Source of the DNA: Sphingopyxis sp. JAI128
GTDB lineage: Bacteria; Pseudomonadota; Alphaproteobacteria; Sphingomonadales; Sphingomonadaceae
Reading direction: 5' to 3'
DNA length: 64,000 nt
NCBI RefSeq assembly: GCF_014207235.1
Contig: NZ_JACHDA010000001.1
Span: forward strand, 682,001-746,000
Of the stretch, positions 16,061 to 24,445 are shown one piece after another; position 1 is the first letter of the stretch; each line of letters begins with the position of its first letter. Under the pieces are notes generated by a model. The model had not been told where the DNA came from, ran no database searches, and saw only the letters and a list, made by a program, of their open reading frames with translations. A program made the position numbers and the translations under genes.

Positions 16061-16849
16061 ATGGAAAAACCTCCCTCTTCTTCGGGCAAGCTCTGGCTCG
16101 TCGGCGCCGGTCCCGGCGACCCCGACCTGCTGACGCTGCGCGCGGCGCGACTGTTGGCGAGCGCCGACCTTGTCGTCCATGACGGGCTCGTCGGCGAAGG
16201 CGTGCTCGCGCTGATCCCGCCGCATGTCGAACGGATCAGCGTTGCCAAGCAGCGCAGCCGCCACACGATGAAGCAGGAACTGATCAACGAATTGCTGGTG
16301 CGCGAGACGCTCACCGGCAAGCAGGTCGTGCGGCTGAAGGGCGGCGACCCGTTCATCTTCGGGCGCGGGGGCGAAGAGCTCGAGGCCGCGCGCGAAGCGG
16401 GCGTTCCTTGCGAGGTCGTCCCCGGCATCACCGCCGCGGCGGGCTGCGCTGCGCAGGCCGGGCTCCCCCTCACCCACCGCGAAGATGCGAGCGCGGTCAG
16501 CTTTGTCGCGGGCCAGTGCAAGGATCTCTCCGATCAGGACTGGTCGGGCCTTGCCGGCCACGGCCGCACGCTCGTCATCTACATGGGCCTCGCGACCGCC
16601 AGCGCGATCGCCGACAAGTTGATCGCCGACGGTGTTTCGCCGGGCCTGCCCGTCGCGGTTGTTGAACGCGGCACCACCAAAGATGCGCGCGTCCTGCGCA
16701 CGCTGCTCACCGACCTTGGCGACCTCGTCGCACGCGAAAAGGTCGCGAGCCCCGCGTTGATCATCGTCGGCAAGGTGGCGGCGCGCGCCGATGCGCTCGA
16801 CTGCCTCGGCGCCCGCGGCGTTGCCGCTCAAATAAGGGACTTCACATGA
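16061..16849 (+). CDS. cobA: Uroporphyrinogen-III C-methyltransferase (SUMT)
   Basis: 262 residues. Methylates uroporphyrinogen III twice with S-adenosylmethionine to give precorrin-2, the precursor of siroheme. Family motifs are plain: LWLVGAGPGDPDLLTLRA (about 11-28), VVRLKGGDPFIFGRGGEE, and VVPGITAAAGCAA. It is the stand-alone SUMT without the CysG oxidase/chelatase part. It overlaps the DUF2849 gene by 4 bases and lies two genes before the siroheme-dependent sulfite reductase, so its likely job here is siroheme supply. Confidence 0.9.
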   Translation: MEKPPSSSGKLWLVGAGPGDPDLLTLRAARLLASADLVVHDGLVGEGVLALIPPHVERISVAKQRSRHTMKQELINELLVRETLTGKQVVRLKGGDPFIFGRGGEELEAAREAGVPCEVVPGITAAAGCAAQAGLPLTHREDASAVSFVAGQCKDLSDQDWSGLAGHGRTLVIYMGLATASAIADKLIADGVSPGLPVAVVERGTTKDARVLRTLLTDLGDLVAREKVASPALIIVGKVAARADALDCLGARGVAAQIRDFT

Positions 16850-17142
16850 AATTGCTCACGGGCAACGACCTGAAAACAGGATTTGTCACCTGGTGGACCG
16901 GCACCGACTGGTCGCTCCATATCGAGGACGCCGCCGACGTCGGCGAGGCGGGCGAAGCGATCCTTGCCGCCGAGGAAGGCGCGCGCCGCGTCAACGCCCC
17001 CTATATCATCGCAGGCGAGCAGACCCCCGAAGGCCCGCGGCCCGCGCACATCAAGGACCGCATTCGCGCGCTCGGCCCGACCGTGCGCCCCGACCTAACA
17101 CTGAAACCCGCCGATCCGACGGCCGGCGACTGGGTGATCTGA
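16846..17142 (+). CDS. DUF2849 family protein
   Basis: 98 residues, soluble. It starts MKLLTGNDLKTGFVTWWTG, the typical DUF2849 opening, and has a VNAPYIIAGE segment. The family is regularly found between SUMT and sulfite reductase genes in alphaproteobacteria, and its function is unknown. It overlaps cobA by 4 bases and ends 1 base before cysI. A helper role for sulfite reductase is inference from context. Confidence 0.85.
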   Translation: MKLLTGNDLKTGFVTWWTGTDWSLHIEDAADVGEAGEAILAAEEGARRVNAPYIIAGEQTPEGPRPAHIKDRIRALGPTVRPDLTLKPADPTAGDWVI

Positions 17143-17143
17143 C

Positions 17144-18775
17144 ATGTATAAATATGACGAATATGATCATGCGATGGTCGCGGCGCGCGTCGCCGAATTT
17201 TCGGACCAGGTGAAACGCCGCCTCGCGGGCGAGATCACCGAGGACCAGTTCAAGCCGCTGCGGCTGATGAACGGCCTCTATCTCCAGCTCCACGCCTATA
17301 TGCTGCGCGTCGCGGTGCCCTATGGCACGCTCGACAGCCGGCAGATGCGGATGCTGGCGCATATCGCGCGCAAATATGACCGCGATTACGGCCATTTCAC
17401 CACGCGCCAGAATATCCAGTATAACTGGATCAAGCTGGAGGATGCGCCCGCGATCCTTCAGGATCTCGCTTCGGTCGAGATGCACGCGATCCAGACAAGC
17501 GGCAATTGCATCCGCAACATCAGCTCGGATCAGTGGGCGGGCGCCGCCGCCGACGAGATCACCGATCCGCGTCCGTGGGCCGAATTGCTGCGTCAATGGT
17601 CGAGCTTTCACCCTGAATTCAGCTATTTGCCGCGCAAGTTCAAGATCGCCGTGATCGCCGCCGACGAGGATCGCGCCGCGATGCGCCTGCACGATATCGG
17701 CATCCAGATTGTCGAGAAGGACGGCATTCACGGCGCCGCTTTCTACGTCGGCGGCGGCATGGGCCGCACCCCGATGATCGCGCCGCTGATCAAGGATTTC
17801 GTGCCGCTCGAGGATATGCTGAGCTATGCCGAGGCGTGCCTGCGCGTCTACAATCGCTATGGCCGCCGCGACAATATCTACAAGGCGCGGATCAAGATAC
17901 TGATCCACGAGCTCGGCGCCGACGAATATCGCCGCCAGGTCGAGGAAGAGTTCGCGCATGTGAAGTCGCTCGGCATCGACCCGCCGAAGGCCGAATTCAA
18001 CCGCATCGCCGCGCAATTCGCACCGCCGCCGCTCGACGCTTCGGCGCCCGATGCAATCGACCGCAGCGATCCCGACTTTGCCGTCTGGGTCGACCAGAAT
18101 GTCGCCGCGCACAAGGTGCCCGGCCATGCGATCGTCAACATCAGCCTGAAACCCGTCGGCGGCATCCCCGGCGATGCTTCGTCGGCGCAGATCGACCTGA
18201 TGGCCGACCTCGCCGAAACATACAGCCACGACGAGCTGCGCGTCACCCACGCGCAGAACATCGTGCTCCCCCACGTCCGCAAGGCGGATCTCTATACGAT
18301 CTGGCAAAAGCTCGACGAAGCGGGGCTCGCGACGCCGAACCTCGACCTGATCAGCGACATCATCGCCTGCCCCGGCCTCGATTATTGCAGCCTCGCCAAC
18401 GCGCGCTCGATCCCGGTCGCGCAGAAGATCGCGGCGCGCTTTTCCGACCTTGGGCGCCAGAAGGAACTCGGCGAATTGAAGCTCAAGATTTCGGGGTGCA
18501 TCAACGCCTGCGGGCATCACCACGCGGGGCACATCGGCATCCTCGGCGTCGACCGTAAAGGCACCGAAAATTATCAGCTTCTGCTCGGCGGATCGGGTGC
18601 AGAGGACGTCAGCCTCGGCACGATTACCGGCCCCGGCTTCGACGAGGACGGCATTGTCGATGCGATCGAACGCGTCACCGACAAATATCTTGCGACACGC
18701 GCCGAGGGCGAGCGCTTCGTCGATACCTTCCGCCGCGTCGGCATGGCCCCCTTCAAGGAAGCGATTTATGGTTGA
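17144..18775 (+). CDS. cysI: Sulfite reductase hemoprotein subunit
   Basis: 543 residues. Reduces sulfite to sulfide using siroheme and a 4Fe-4S cluster. The cluster cysteines are visible as CPGLDYC (about 409-415) and CINACGHHH (about 452-460). Two nitrite/sulfite reductase ferredoxin-like half-domains precede them (for example FTTRQNIQYNW). No CysJ flavoprotein lies nearby, so electrons may come from ferredoxin, as usual for this alphaproteobacterial arrangement. Nitrite reductase is an alternative, but the CysH neighbour favours sulfite. Confidence 0.9.
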   Translation: MYKYDEYDHAMVAARVAEFSDQVKRRLAGEITEDQFKPLRLMNGLYLQLHAYMLRVAVPYGTLDSRQMRMLAHIARKYDRDYGHFTTRQNIQYNWIKLEDAPAILQDLASVEMHAIQTSGNCIRNISSDQWAGAAADEITDPRPWAELLRQWSSFHPEFSYLPRKFKIAVIAADEDRAAMRLHDIGIQIVEKDGIHGAAFYVGGGMGRTPMIAPLIKDFVPLEDMLSYAEACLRVYNRYGRRDNIYKARIKILIHELGADEYRRQVEEEFAHVKSLGIDPPKAEFNRIAAQFAPPPLDASAPDAIDRSDPDFAVWVDQNVAAHKVPGHAIVNISLKPVGGIPGDASSAQIDLMADLAETYSHDELRVTHAQNIVLPHVRKADLYTIWQKLDEAGLATPNLDLISDIIACPGLDYCSLANARSIPVAQKIAARFSDLGRQKELGELKLKISGCINACGHHHAGHIGILGVDRKGTENYQLLLGGSGAEDVSLGTITGPGFDEDGIVDAIERVTDKYLATRAEGERFVDTFRRVGMAPFKEAIYG

Positions 18776-19214
18776 GCGCGCCGATAATCAGTCCGTTGCG
18801 CAAGCGGAAGGGCGGCAGAGCGACGGCGAGGAACCCTGCGTCACGCTCGACGCTTTCCTGTCGCAATCGAACGCGACCGCGGTACGGCTCGAACCCGACG
18901 AGGACGCGCGCGCGCTGATCCCGCATCTCGACCGGCTCGCGCTGATCGAGGTCGCCTTTCCCAAGTTTCGCGACGGGCGCGGCTATTCGTCGGCGCGTAT
19001 CCTGCGCGAGGCGGGCTATGCCGGGGAACTGCGCGCGCAGGGCGACGTGCTGGTCGATCAGATTGCTTATATGAAGCGCTGCGGCTTCGACACGTTCGCG
19101 CCCGAAAAGGCGCTCAATCCCGCCGATGTCGAGGCGGCGCTGACGCGCTGGCCCGAACATTATCAGGGCGCCGCCGACGGTGCGGTGCCGATATGGAAAT
19201 TAAGGCATGGCTGA
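18768..19214 (+). CDS. DUF934 protein of the sulfite-reduction operon
   Basis: 148 residues from ATG 18768, overlapping the cysI stop by 8 bases. The conserved DUF934 block is seen at about 60-125: VAFPKFRDGRGYSSARILRE, then GELRAQGDVLVDQIAYMKRCGFD. The family almost always sits between cysI and cysH, and its biochemical role is undefined. The first 35 residues are variable and low-complexity. It overlaps cysH by 8 bases. Confidence 0.85.
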   Translation: MVERADNQSVAQAEGRQSDGEEPCVTLDAFLSQSNATAVRLEPDEDARALIPHLDRLALIEVAFPKFRDGRGYSSARILREAGYAGELRAQGDVLVDQIAYMKRCGFDTFAPEKALNPADVEAALTRWPEHYQGAADGAVPIWKLRHG

Positions 19215-20013
19215 CGTGAAACATTCGCTCCCCAAAGCCGGCGAAGACCGCGCCCGCGACCGCATCGACGTCGCACCGCGTTTCACCCAGGCCGACGTCA
19301 TCCGTCTGAACAATCTGTTCCGCGGCCAGGACGCGGCCGAGGTGGTCGCGAGCGTGATCGGCGCCGGCCTGCTCGGCGAGACCGCGATCGTGTCGAGCTT
19401 CGGCGCCGAGAGCGCGGTATTGCTCCATCTCGTGGCGCAGGCTGCGCCCGACATGCCCGTGCTGTTCCTCGACACGGGAAAGCATTTCCCCGAAACGCTG
19501 TCCTATCGCGACGAACTGGCGGCGAAGCTGAGGCTCAACATCGTCAATCTGACCCCCGATGCCGAAGACCTCGCGCAAAAGGACGCGACCGAGCTGCGCT
19601 GGTCTTACGATCCCGACGGCTGCTGCGAAATCCGCAAGGTCAAGCCGCTCGAAAAGGCGCTGACCGATTTCGACACGTCGATCACGGGCCGCAAGGGGTT
19701 CCAATCCGCAACACGGCAGGGCCTCGCGCGCTTCGAGCTCGACGGCAATAGCGGCCGCCTCAAGTTCAACCCGCTCGCCAACTGGACGCGCGAAATGCTC
19801 GACGATTATTTCGCCGCGCACGATCTGCCGCGTCACCCGCTGGAATCGCAAGGCTATCCCTCGATCGGCTGCTCGCCCTGCACCTCGAAGGTGCAACCGG
19901 GCGAAGACCCGCGTTCGGGCCGCTGGCGCGGCTGGGACAAGACCGAATGCGGTATCCACGAAGCGGTGGTGTCGCCGATCGGCGAAGATCCCGCGAACGA
20001 TCCGGCTTTCTAG
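19207..20013 (+). CDS. cysH: Phosphoadenylyl-/adenylyl-sulfate reductase
   Basis: 268 residues. Reduces activated sulfate to sulfite. The P-loop-like IVSSFGAESAVLLHL segment and LDTGKHFPETLSYRD are present. Four extra cysteines (DGCCEIRK, IGCSPCT, with the catalytic KTECGIH near the end) mark the 4Fe-4S branch, which usually acts on APS directly. It ends the SUMT-DUF2849-cysI-DUF934-cysH operon. The sulfate adenylyltransferase genes are not in the window. Confidence 0.9.
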   Translation: MADVKHSLPKAGEDRARDRIDVAPRFTQADVIRLNNLFRGQDAAEVVASVIGAGLLGETAIVSSFGAESAVLLHLVAQAAPDMPVLFLDTGKHFPETLSYRDELAAKLRLNIVNLTPDAEDLAQKDATELRWSYDPDGCCEIRKVKPLEKALTDFDTSITGRKGFQSATRQGLARFELDGNSGRLKFNPLANWTREMLDDYFAAHDLPRHPLESQGYPSIGCSPCTSKVQPGEDPRSGRWRGWDKTECGIHEAVVSPIGEDPANDPAF

Positions 20014-20361
20014 CTCGACGCAAACGCGAGCCCAACCGCGACGCAAATCCAGACGCCGAAGCCCCCGAACCATGCGGCACGTGTTTTTCGATACCGGTTG
20101 ACCAAGTCGTCCAGAATGGGATCTTCGAACGCAAGCTCAACATGCTTGTCGAGATAGTCGGTGAGCCAATGGTTCGGCGTGTCTTTCGTATAGACACCAT
20201 TGAGGAATCGCATGATTGCGCTTTCCCGCTCGATATAGCGGAAATAGTCATGCTCTTCATCAAGCAGACGCTCGATAACCCTTGATCGGGCCCACAAATG
20301 CAAAATTCATGACGATGAGCAAAATCAGAGTCGCCGCAAGCATCCAACCCCATCCGATCAT
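20010..20361 (-). pseudogene. Small membrane-protein gene, apparently split by a frameshift
   Basis: Two overlapping minus-strand frames look like one gene. The first (ATG 20361 to TGA 20260, 33 residues) has a GAGGGG ribosome site and begins MIGWGWMLAATLILLIVMNF, a membrane helix. The second (from a TTG at 20303 to a TAG at 20010, 97 residues) has no ribosome site. It reads as a natural charged domain (IERLLDEEHDYFRYIERE), ending in another membrane helix (WFGGFGVWICVAVGLAFA). A one-base change near the GGGCCC at about 20290 would join them. Alternatives are programmed frameshifting, a sequencing error, or two separate peptides. No family recognised. Follows dnaB by 12 bases. Confidence 0.5.
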
Positions 20362-20373
20362 GCCCTTCGCCCC

Positions 20374-21885
20374 TCACTCATAATCGTCATATGACATACT
20401 GTCGTCGGCGAGGTCGCTGAACTTGGTCGTCTTCGCCTCGAAGTGGAGGCGAACCTTGCCGGTCGAACCGTGGCGCGATTTGGCGACGATGACTTCGGCG
20501 AGGCCGAAGACGCGCTCCATCTCGGCCGCCCATTCCTCGTGCGCCGCGTGAATCTTGACGTCATCGCCCTCGACGGGACGCTTGGGTTCGCGCGCCGCGA
20601 CGTAATAATCCTCGCGGAAAACGAAGAGCACCATGTCGGCGTCCTGCTCGATCGAGCCCGATTCGCGAAGGTCGGACAGTTGAGGGCGCTTGTCCTCACG
20701 GCTTTCGACCTGACGGCTGAGCTGCGACAGTGCCATCACCGGCACATTAAGCTCTTTCGCCAAGGTTTTGAGACCACGCGAAATTTCGGAAATTTCTTGC
20801 ACGCGGTTATCGCCGCTTTTCGACGAACCCTGCAACAGCTGGAGATAGTCGACGACGATGAAGCCGATACCGTGGCGGCGCTGCAGGCGCCGCGCGCGGG
20901 TGCGCAGGCCGGCGATCGTCAGGCCGGGCGTATCGTCGATGAAGAGGGGCAGCGTCTGGAGCTGCTGCGCGGCGCGGCTCAATTGCTGGAACTGTTCCTT
21001 GCTGATCTTGCCCATGCGCAGCGCCTCGCCCGACACGCCAGACTGTTCGGCGAGGACGCGCGTCGCGAGCTGGTCGGCCGACATTTCGAGGCTGAAGAAG
21101 GCGACCTTGGCGCCCATATTCTTGTCGGGCGGGATGCCGTCCTCTTCGTCGCGGCGCCAGCGTTCGGCGGCGTTATAGGCAATATTGGTCGCGAACGAGG
21201 TCTTGCCCATGCCCGGACGCCCCGCAAGGATCATGAGGTCCGAATTGTGCATGCCGCCGATCTTGGCATTCATGCTCGCGATGCCGGTCGTGATCCCCGA
21301 CAGGTGGCCGCCCGAATTGAGCGCACGCTCGGCCGCCTGCAGTGCGGTGAGGCTGGCCTGGTTGAAACTCTTGACCGACCCCATCTCGGCCTCGCCGCCC
21401 GCGACGCGATACAGCGCGGTTTCGGCCTCCTCGATCTGCGCCTGGGGATCGACGCTTTCACTGGTATCGAGCGCATTTTCGACCAAGGTGCGGCCGACGC
21501 CCGCCAGTTCGCGCAGCAAGGCAAGGTCGAAAATCTGCCGCGCGAAATCGCGCGCACCGATCAGCCCCGCGCCGCTGCCCGTGAGCTGCGCGAGATAGCC
21601 GACCCCGCCGACCGCCTTCATCGCCTCGTCGGCTTCGAAATAGGGTTTCAGCGTCACCGGCGTCGCGATGCTGTTGCGCTCGATCAGCGCCATCGTCTGC
21701 TGGAAAATGCGGCCGTGCAGCGGTTCGAAGAAATGCTCGGGGGTCAGCGCGACGGGCAGATCCTCGACGACTCGGTTGTCGATCAGGATCGCGCCGAGGA
21801 ACGCGGCCTCCGCCTCGATATTGCGGGGCAATTGGCGTTCGCTCCCGGCGTTGGCCGGGGTCGGGATAAGGGCTAGCTCGGGCAT
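20374..21885 (-). CDS. dnaB: Replicative DNA helicase
   Basis: 503 residues. Unwinds DNA at the replication fork as a hexamer. The N-terminal domain begins RQLPRNIEAEAAFLGAILID (about 18-37). The RecA-like domain has Walker A GRPGMGKTS (222-230), Walker B FIVVDYLQLL, and the DNA-contact region VMALSQLSRQVE. An acidic tail ends SMSYDDYE. The ATG at 21885 is chosen: the in-frame extension to 22188 overlaps the divergent UPF0262 gene and is low-complexity. Confidence 0.95.
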   Translation of the reverse strand: MPELALIPTPANAGSERQLPRNIEAEAAFLGAILIDNRVVEDLPVALTPEHFFEPLHGRIFQQTMALIERNSIATPVTLKPYFEADEAMKAVGGVGYLAQLTGSGAGLIGARDFARQIFDLALLRELAGVGRTLVENALDTSESVDPQAQIEEAETALYRVAGGEAEMGSVKSFNQASLTALQAAERALNSGGHLSGITTGIASMNAKIGGMHNSDLMILAGRPGMGKTSFATNIAYNAAERWRRDEEDGIPPDKNMGAKVAFFSLEMSADQLATRVLAEQSGVSGEALRMGKISKEQFQQLSRAAQQLQTLPLFIDDTPGLTIAGLRTRARRLQRRHGIGFIVVDYLQLLQGSSKSGDNRVQEISEISRGLKTLAKELNVPVMALSQLSRQVESREDKRPQLSDLRESGSIEQDADMVLFVFREDYYVAAREPKRPVEGDDVKIHAAHEEWAAEMERVFGLAEVIVAKSRHGSTGKVRLHFEAKTTKFSDLADDSMSYDDYE

Positions 21886-22069
21886 GGCGCCATCATGCGC
21901 CGGGGGCGCGGCGGGTGCAACCGGCTTGGCTTTGCCGATCGGCAGGACTGTGGGGCGCCTTGGGGATAAGTTTGAAACACCCCCGTTCCGTTCGACACGA
22001 CCGGATGACGGGGTGAGCCCAAGTCGCCCCCTTGCCCTTCGCGGTACGCCAAGTAGAAGCACAGGCAGC

Positions 22070-22567
22070 ATGAGCGACGCAGACCCCTCCAAACAGCGGA
22101 TCATTTCAGTCGAACTCGACGAAGGCTCGATCGTCTGGCGCAATCCCGATGTCGAGCAGGAACGCCGCGTCGCGATCTTCGATCTCATCGAGGATAATAA
22201 ATTCGTGCCGCAGCGCGGCCATCCCGACGGCTATGCCGGCCCATACCGGTTGATGCTGCGTGTCGAGGACGGGCGCTTGATCTTTGAAATCAGTCGCGAA
22301 GATGGATCCCCGCTCGAGGCGATCATTCTCGGTCTCGGGCGCTTCCGCCGCCCCATCCGCGATTATTTCGCGATCTGCGACAGCTATTATCAAGCGATCA
22401 AGACCTCGACCGCGCAGCAGATCGAAACCGTCGACATGGCGCGCCGCGGGCTGCACAACGAAGCGGCGGAGATGCTGATGGACCGGCTGGACGGCAAGAT
22501 CGCGGTCGATTTCGACACCGCGCGGCGGCTGTTCACGCTGATTTGCGTGCTCCATATCAAGGGCTGA
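22070..22567 (+). CDS. UPF0262 family protein
   Basis: 165 residues, cytoplasmic. The segments QRIISVELDEGSIVWRNPDV (about 9-28) and RFRRPIRDYFAICDSYYQAI (about 91-110) match the alphaproteobacterial UPF0262 family, whose function is unknown. The ATG at 22070 gives the family-typical N-terminus. It is divergent from dnaB and is the first gene of a run with a GH25-like protein (2-base gap), cytidine deaminase and dCTP deaminase. Confidence 0.85.
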   Translation: MSDADPSKQRIISVELDEGSIVWRNPDVEQERRVAIFDLIEDNKFVPQRGHPDGYAGPYRLMLRVEDGRLIFEISREDGSPLEAIILGLGRFRRPIRDYFAICDSYYQAIKTSTAQQIETVDMARRGLHNEAAEMLMDRLDGKIAVDFDTARRLFTLICVLHIKG

Positions 22568-22569
22568 GC

Positions 22570-23322
22570 ATGGCAACCGGGGCAATCAGGGACGGGCAAC
22601 GGACACGACCGGGCGGCGGGTGGCGCGCGGCGATTGCGCGCCTGCTCCGCAAGACCGGCGCTATCATGGCGCTGTTGTTGCTCGCCGCCGGCCTCGCAAT
22701 GTGGTGGGCCGCGCGCTGGACGCCCGATCGCGCCCGCTATCCCACCCAAGGCGTCACGATCGACGCTGGTAATGGCGACGTTCGTTGGGGGTCGGTCAAG
22801 GCCGCGGGCGCGGATTTCGCCTATATCATGGCGACCGATGGCTCCGCAGGTGTCGACCCCAGATTTATCCGCAACATGACCGCGGCGCGCGACGCGGGGG
22901 TACAGGCGGGCGCGATCCACCGGTACAGCCTGTGCCAGCTCGCGACCGATCAGGCGGCGAATTTCATCCGCCATGTGTCCCGGCGTGCCGACGCGCTGCC
23001 CGCCGTGGTCTGGCTCGACTATGACGACCGTTGCCCCGATCGCCCGACGCGTGCCTTGCTGCTTTCCGAACTCGCGACCTTTCTCGCACAAATCGAGGCG
23101 CATATGGGGAAACGCAGCCTGATTGCGCCGGGTCCCGCGTTCGAGAGCGACTATAAGGTGACGCGGGGGATCGCGCGCACGACCTGGCTGCGCCGCGATT
23201 TCTTCGAGCCCGACTATGGCGCGCATCCCTGGGCGATGTGGCAAGCCAATAGTCATGTTCGCATCGCGGGCGCCGACGGCACGGTCGGCTGGAACGCGCT
23301 GCGGCCGCAAGGAGGGACATGA
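22570..23322 (+). CDS. GH25 (lysozyme-like) membrane-anchored protein with altered active site
   Basis: 250 residues. One N-terminal membrane helix (about 32-48, IMALLLLAAGLAMWWAA) is followed by a GH25 fold: GVTIDAGNGDVRWGSVKAAG, FAYIMATDGS, and AGAIHRYSLC. In active GH25 muramidases I would expect GxDVS, ATEG and a DxE pair in VVDLE. Here these read GVTID, ATDG and VVWLD, so the usual catalytic acids are replaced. It is probably a peptidoglycan- or glycan-binding relative, or an enzyme with a changed mechanism. The residue comparison is from memory of the family, not an alignment. Confidence 0.75.
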   Translation: MATGAIRDGQRTRPGGGWRAAIARLLRKTGAIMALLLLAAGLAMWWAARWTPDRARYPTQGVTIDAGNGDVRWGSVKAAGADFAYIMATDGSAGVDPRFIRNMTAARDAGVQAGAIHRYSLCQLATDQAANFIRHVSRRADALPAVVWLDYDDRCPDRPTRALLLSELATFLAQIEAHMGKRSLIAPGPAFESDYKVTRGIARTTWLRRDFFEPDYGAHPWAMWQANSHVRIAGADGTVGWNALRPQGGT

Positions 23323-23771
23323 TGACCGAGACCCGCGACGCGCTGATCGACGCTGCGCGCGACGCGGCAAGCCGCGCCTATGCCCCTTATTCCGGCTTTC
23401 ACGTCGGCGCCGCTTTGCTCTTGAAGAATGGCGACATCGTCACCGGCGCCAATGTCGAGAATGCGAGCTATGGCCTGACGCTGTGCGCCGAAACGGCGGC
23501 GGTTGCCAAAATCGCCAACGAGGGCTGGATCGGCGAACTCACCGAAGTCGCGATCGTCGGCGGGCGGCCGAATGGCGATGCACTGATCGGCAGCGATCCG
23601 GTCAATCCTTGCGGCCGCTGCCGCCAGATCCTCAACGAAGCCGCCGAGCGGTCAAAGACCGATGTCCTCGTCCACTGTGCATCGGGCGACGGCCGGGCGG
23701 TCACGACCTACCGACTGAGCGAGTTGCTCCCCGCCGCGTTCGGACCCAAGGATCTCGGTCTGATCGACTGA
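23322..23771 (+). CDS. cdd: Cytidine deaminase
   Basis: 149 residues from ATG 23322. It follows GGAGGG by 5 bases, a better spacing than the tandem ATG at 23319, and it overlaps the previous stop by one base. Deaminates cytidine/deoxycytidine to uridine/deoxyuridine in pyrimidine salvage. Zinc ligands and the catalytic Glu are in LCAETAAV and PCGRCRQ. The length fits the short tetrameric class. Its dCTP deaminase neighbour makes this a pyrimidine-deamination pair. Confidence 0.95.
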   Translation: MTETRDALIDAARDAASRAYAPYSGFHVGAALLLKNGDIVTGANVENASYGLTLCAETAAVAKIANEGWIGELTEVAIVGGRPNGDALIGSDPVNPCGRCRQILNEAAERSKTDVLVHCASGDGRAVTTYRLSELLPAAFGPKDLGLID

Positions 23772-23810
23772 CCGCTTGCGCAAAGCGTCGCGCCCTTACA
23801 AGAGACACGC

Positions 23811-24365
23811 ATGGCCATTCTTTCCGATCGCTGGATTCGCGAAGCCGCCCGGACGCAGGGCATGATCGAACCGTTCGTCGAGGCCCAGCGCCGCGACGGC
23901 TGCATCAGCTACGGCCTGTCTTCCTATGGCTATGATGCGCGCGTCGCACCCGAATTCAAGATTTTCACCAACATCGATTCGACGACCGTCGACCCGAAGG
24001 AATTCGACCCCAAGAATTTCGTCGATCGCGAAACCGACGTGTGCATCATCCCGCCGAACAGCTTCGCACTCGCCCGCACCGTCGAATATTTCCGTATCCC
24101 GCGCGATGTGCTGGTCATCTGCCTGGGCAAATCGACCTATGCGCGCTGCGGCATCATCGTGAACGTAACCCCGCTCGAACCCGGCTGGGAGGGGCACGTA
24201 ACCCTCGAGTTTTCCAACACGACCCCGCTGCCCGCCAAAATCTATGCCAATGAAGGCGCGTGCCAGTTCCTCTTTCTGCAAGGCAACGAGCCGTGCGAGA
24301 CGAGCTACGCCGATCGCGCGGGCAAATATATGGGGCAGAAGGGCGTTACGCTGCCCAAGCTTTGA
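23811..24365 (+). CDS. dcd: dCTP deaminase
   Basis: 184 residues. Converts dCTP to dUTP for thymidylate synthesis. It begins [13 protein letters not shown]. The key motifs are [12 protein letters not shown] (about 33-44), [11 protein letters not shown] (substrate phosphate contacts), and [19 protein letters not shown] with the catalytic Glu. The last residues ([13 protein letters not shown]) match the C-terminal lid of the family. Starts 40 bases after cdd. Confidence 0.95.
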   Translation: MAILSDRWIREAARTQGMIEPFVEAQRRDGCISYGLSSYGYDARVAPEFKIFTNIDSTTVDPKEFDPKNFVDRETDVCIIPPNSFALARTVEYFRIPRDVLVICLGKSTYARCGIIVNVTPLEPGWEGHVTLEFSNTTPLPAKIYANEGACQFLFLQGNEPCETSYADRAGKYMGQKGVTLPKL

Positions 24366-24445
24366 CACCGCGGCTTACACTCACACACTTGCCCTGACGG
24401 CCAAAGTTGATAACGTTCCCATAAAACTGAAATGGGGATGAGGTC

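Noticed and set aside
24403..24425. LacI-type operator upstream of the GH5 gene (GTTGATAACGTTCCC)
   Set aside because: Only the central AACGTT is symmetrical and the outer positions do not match. Too weak to list as a feature.
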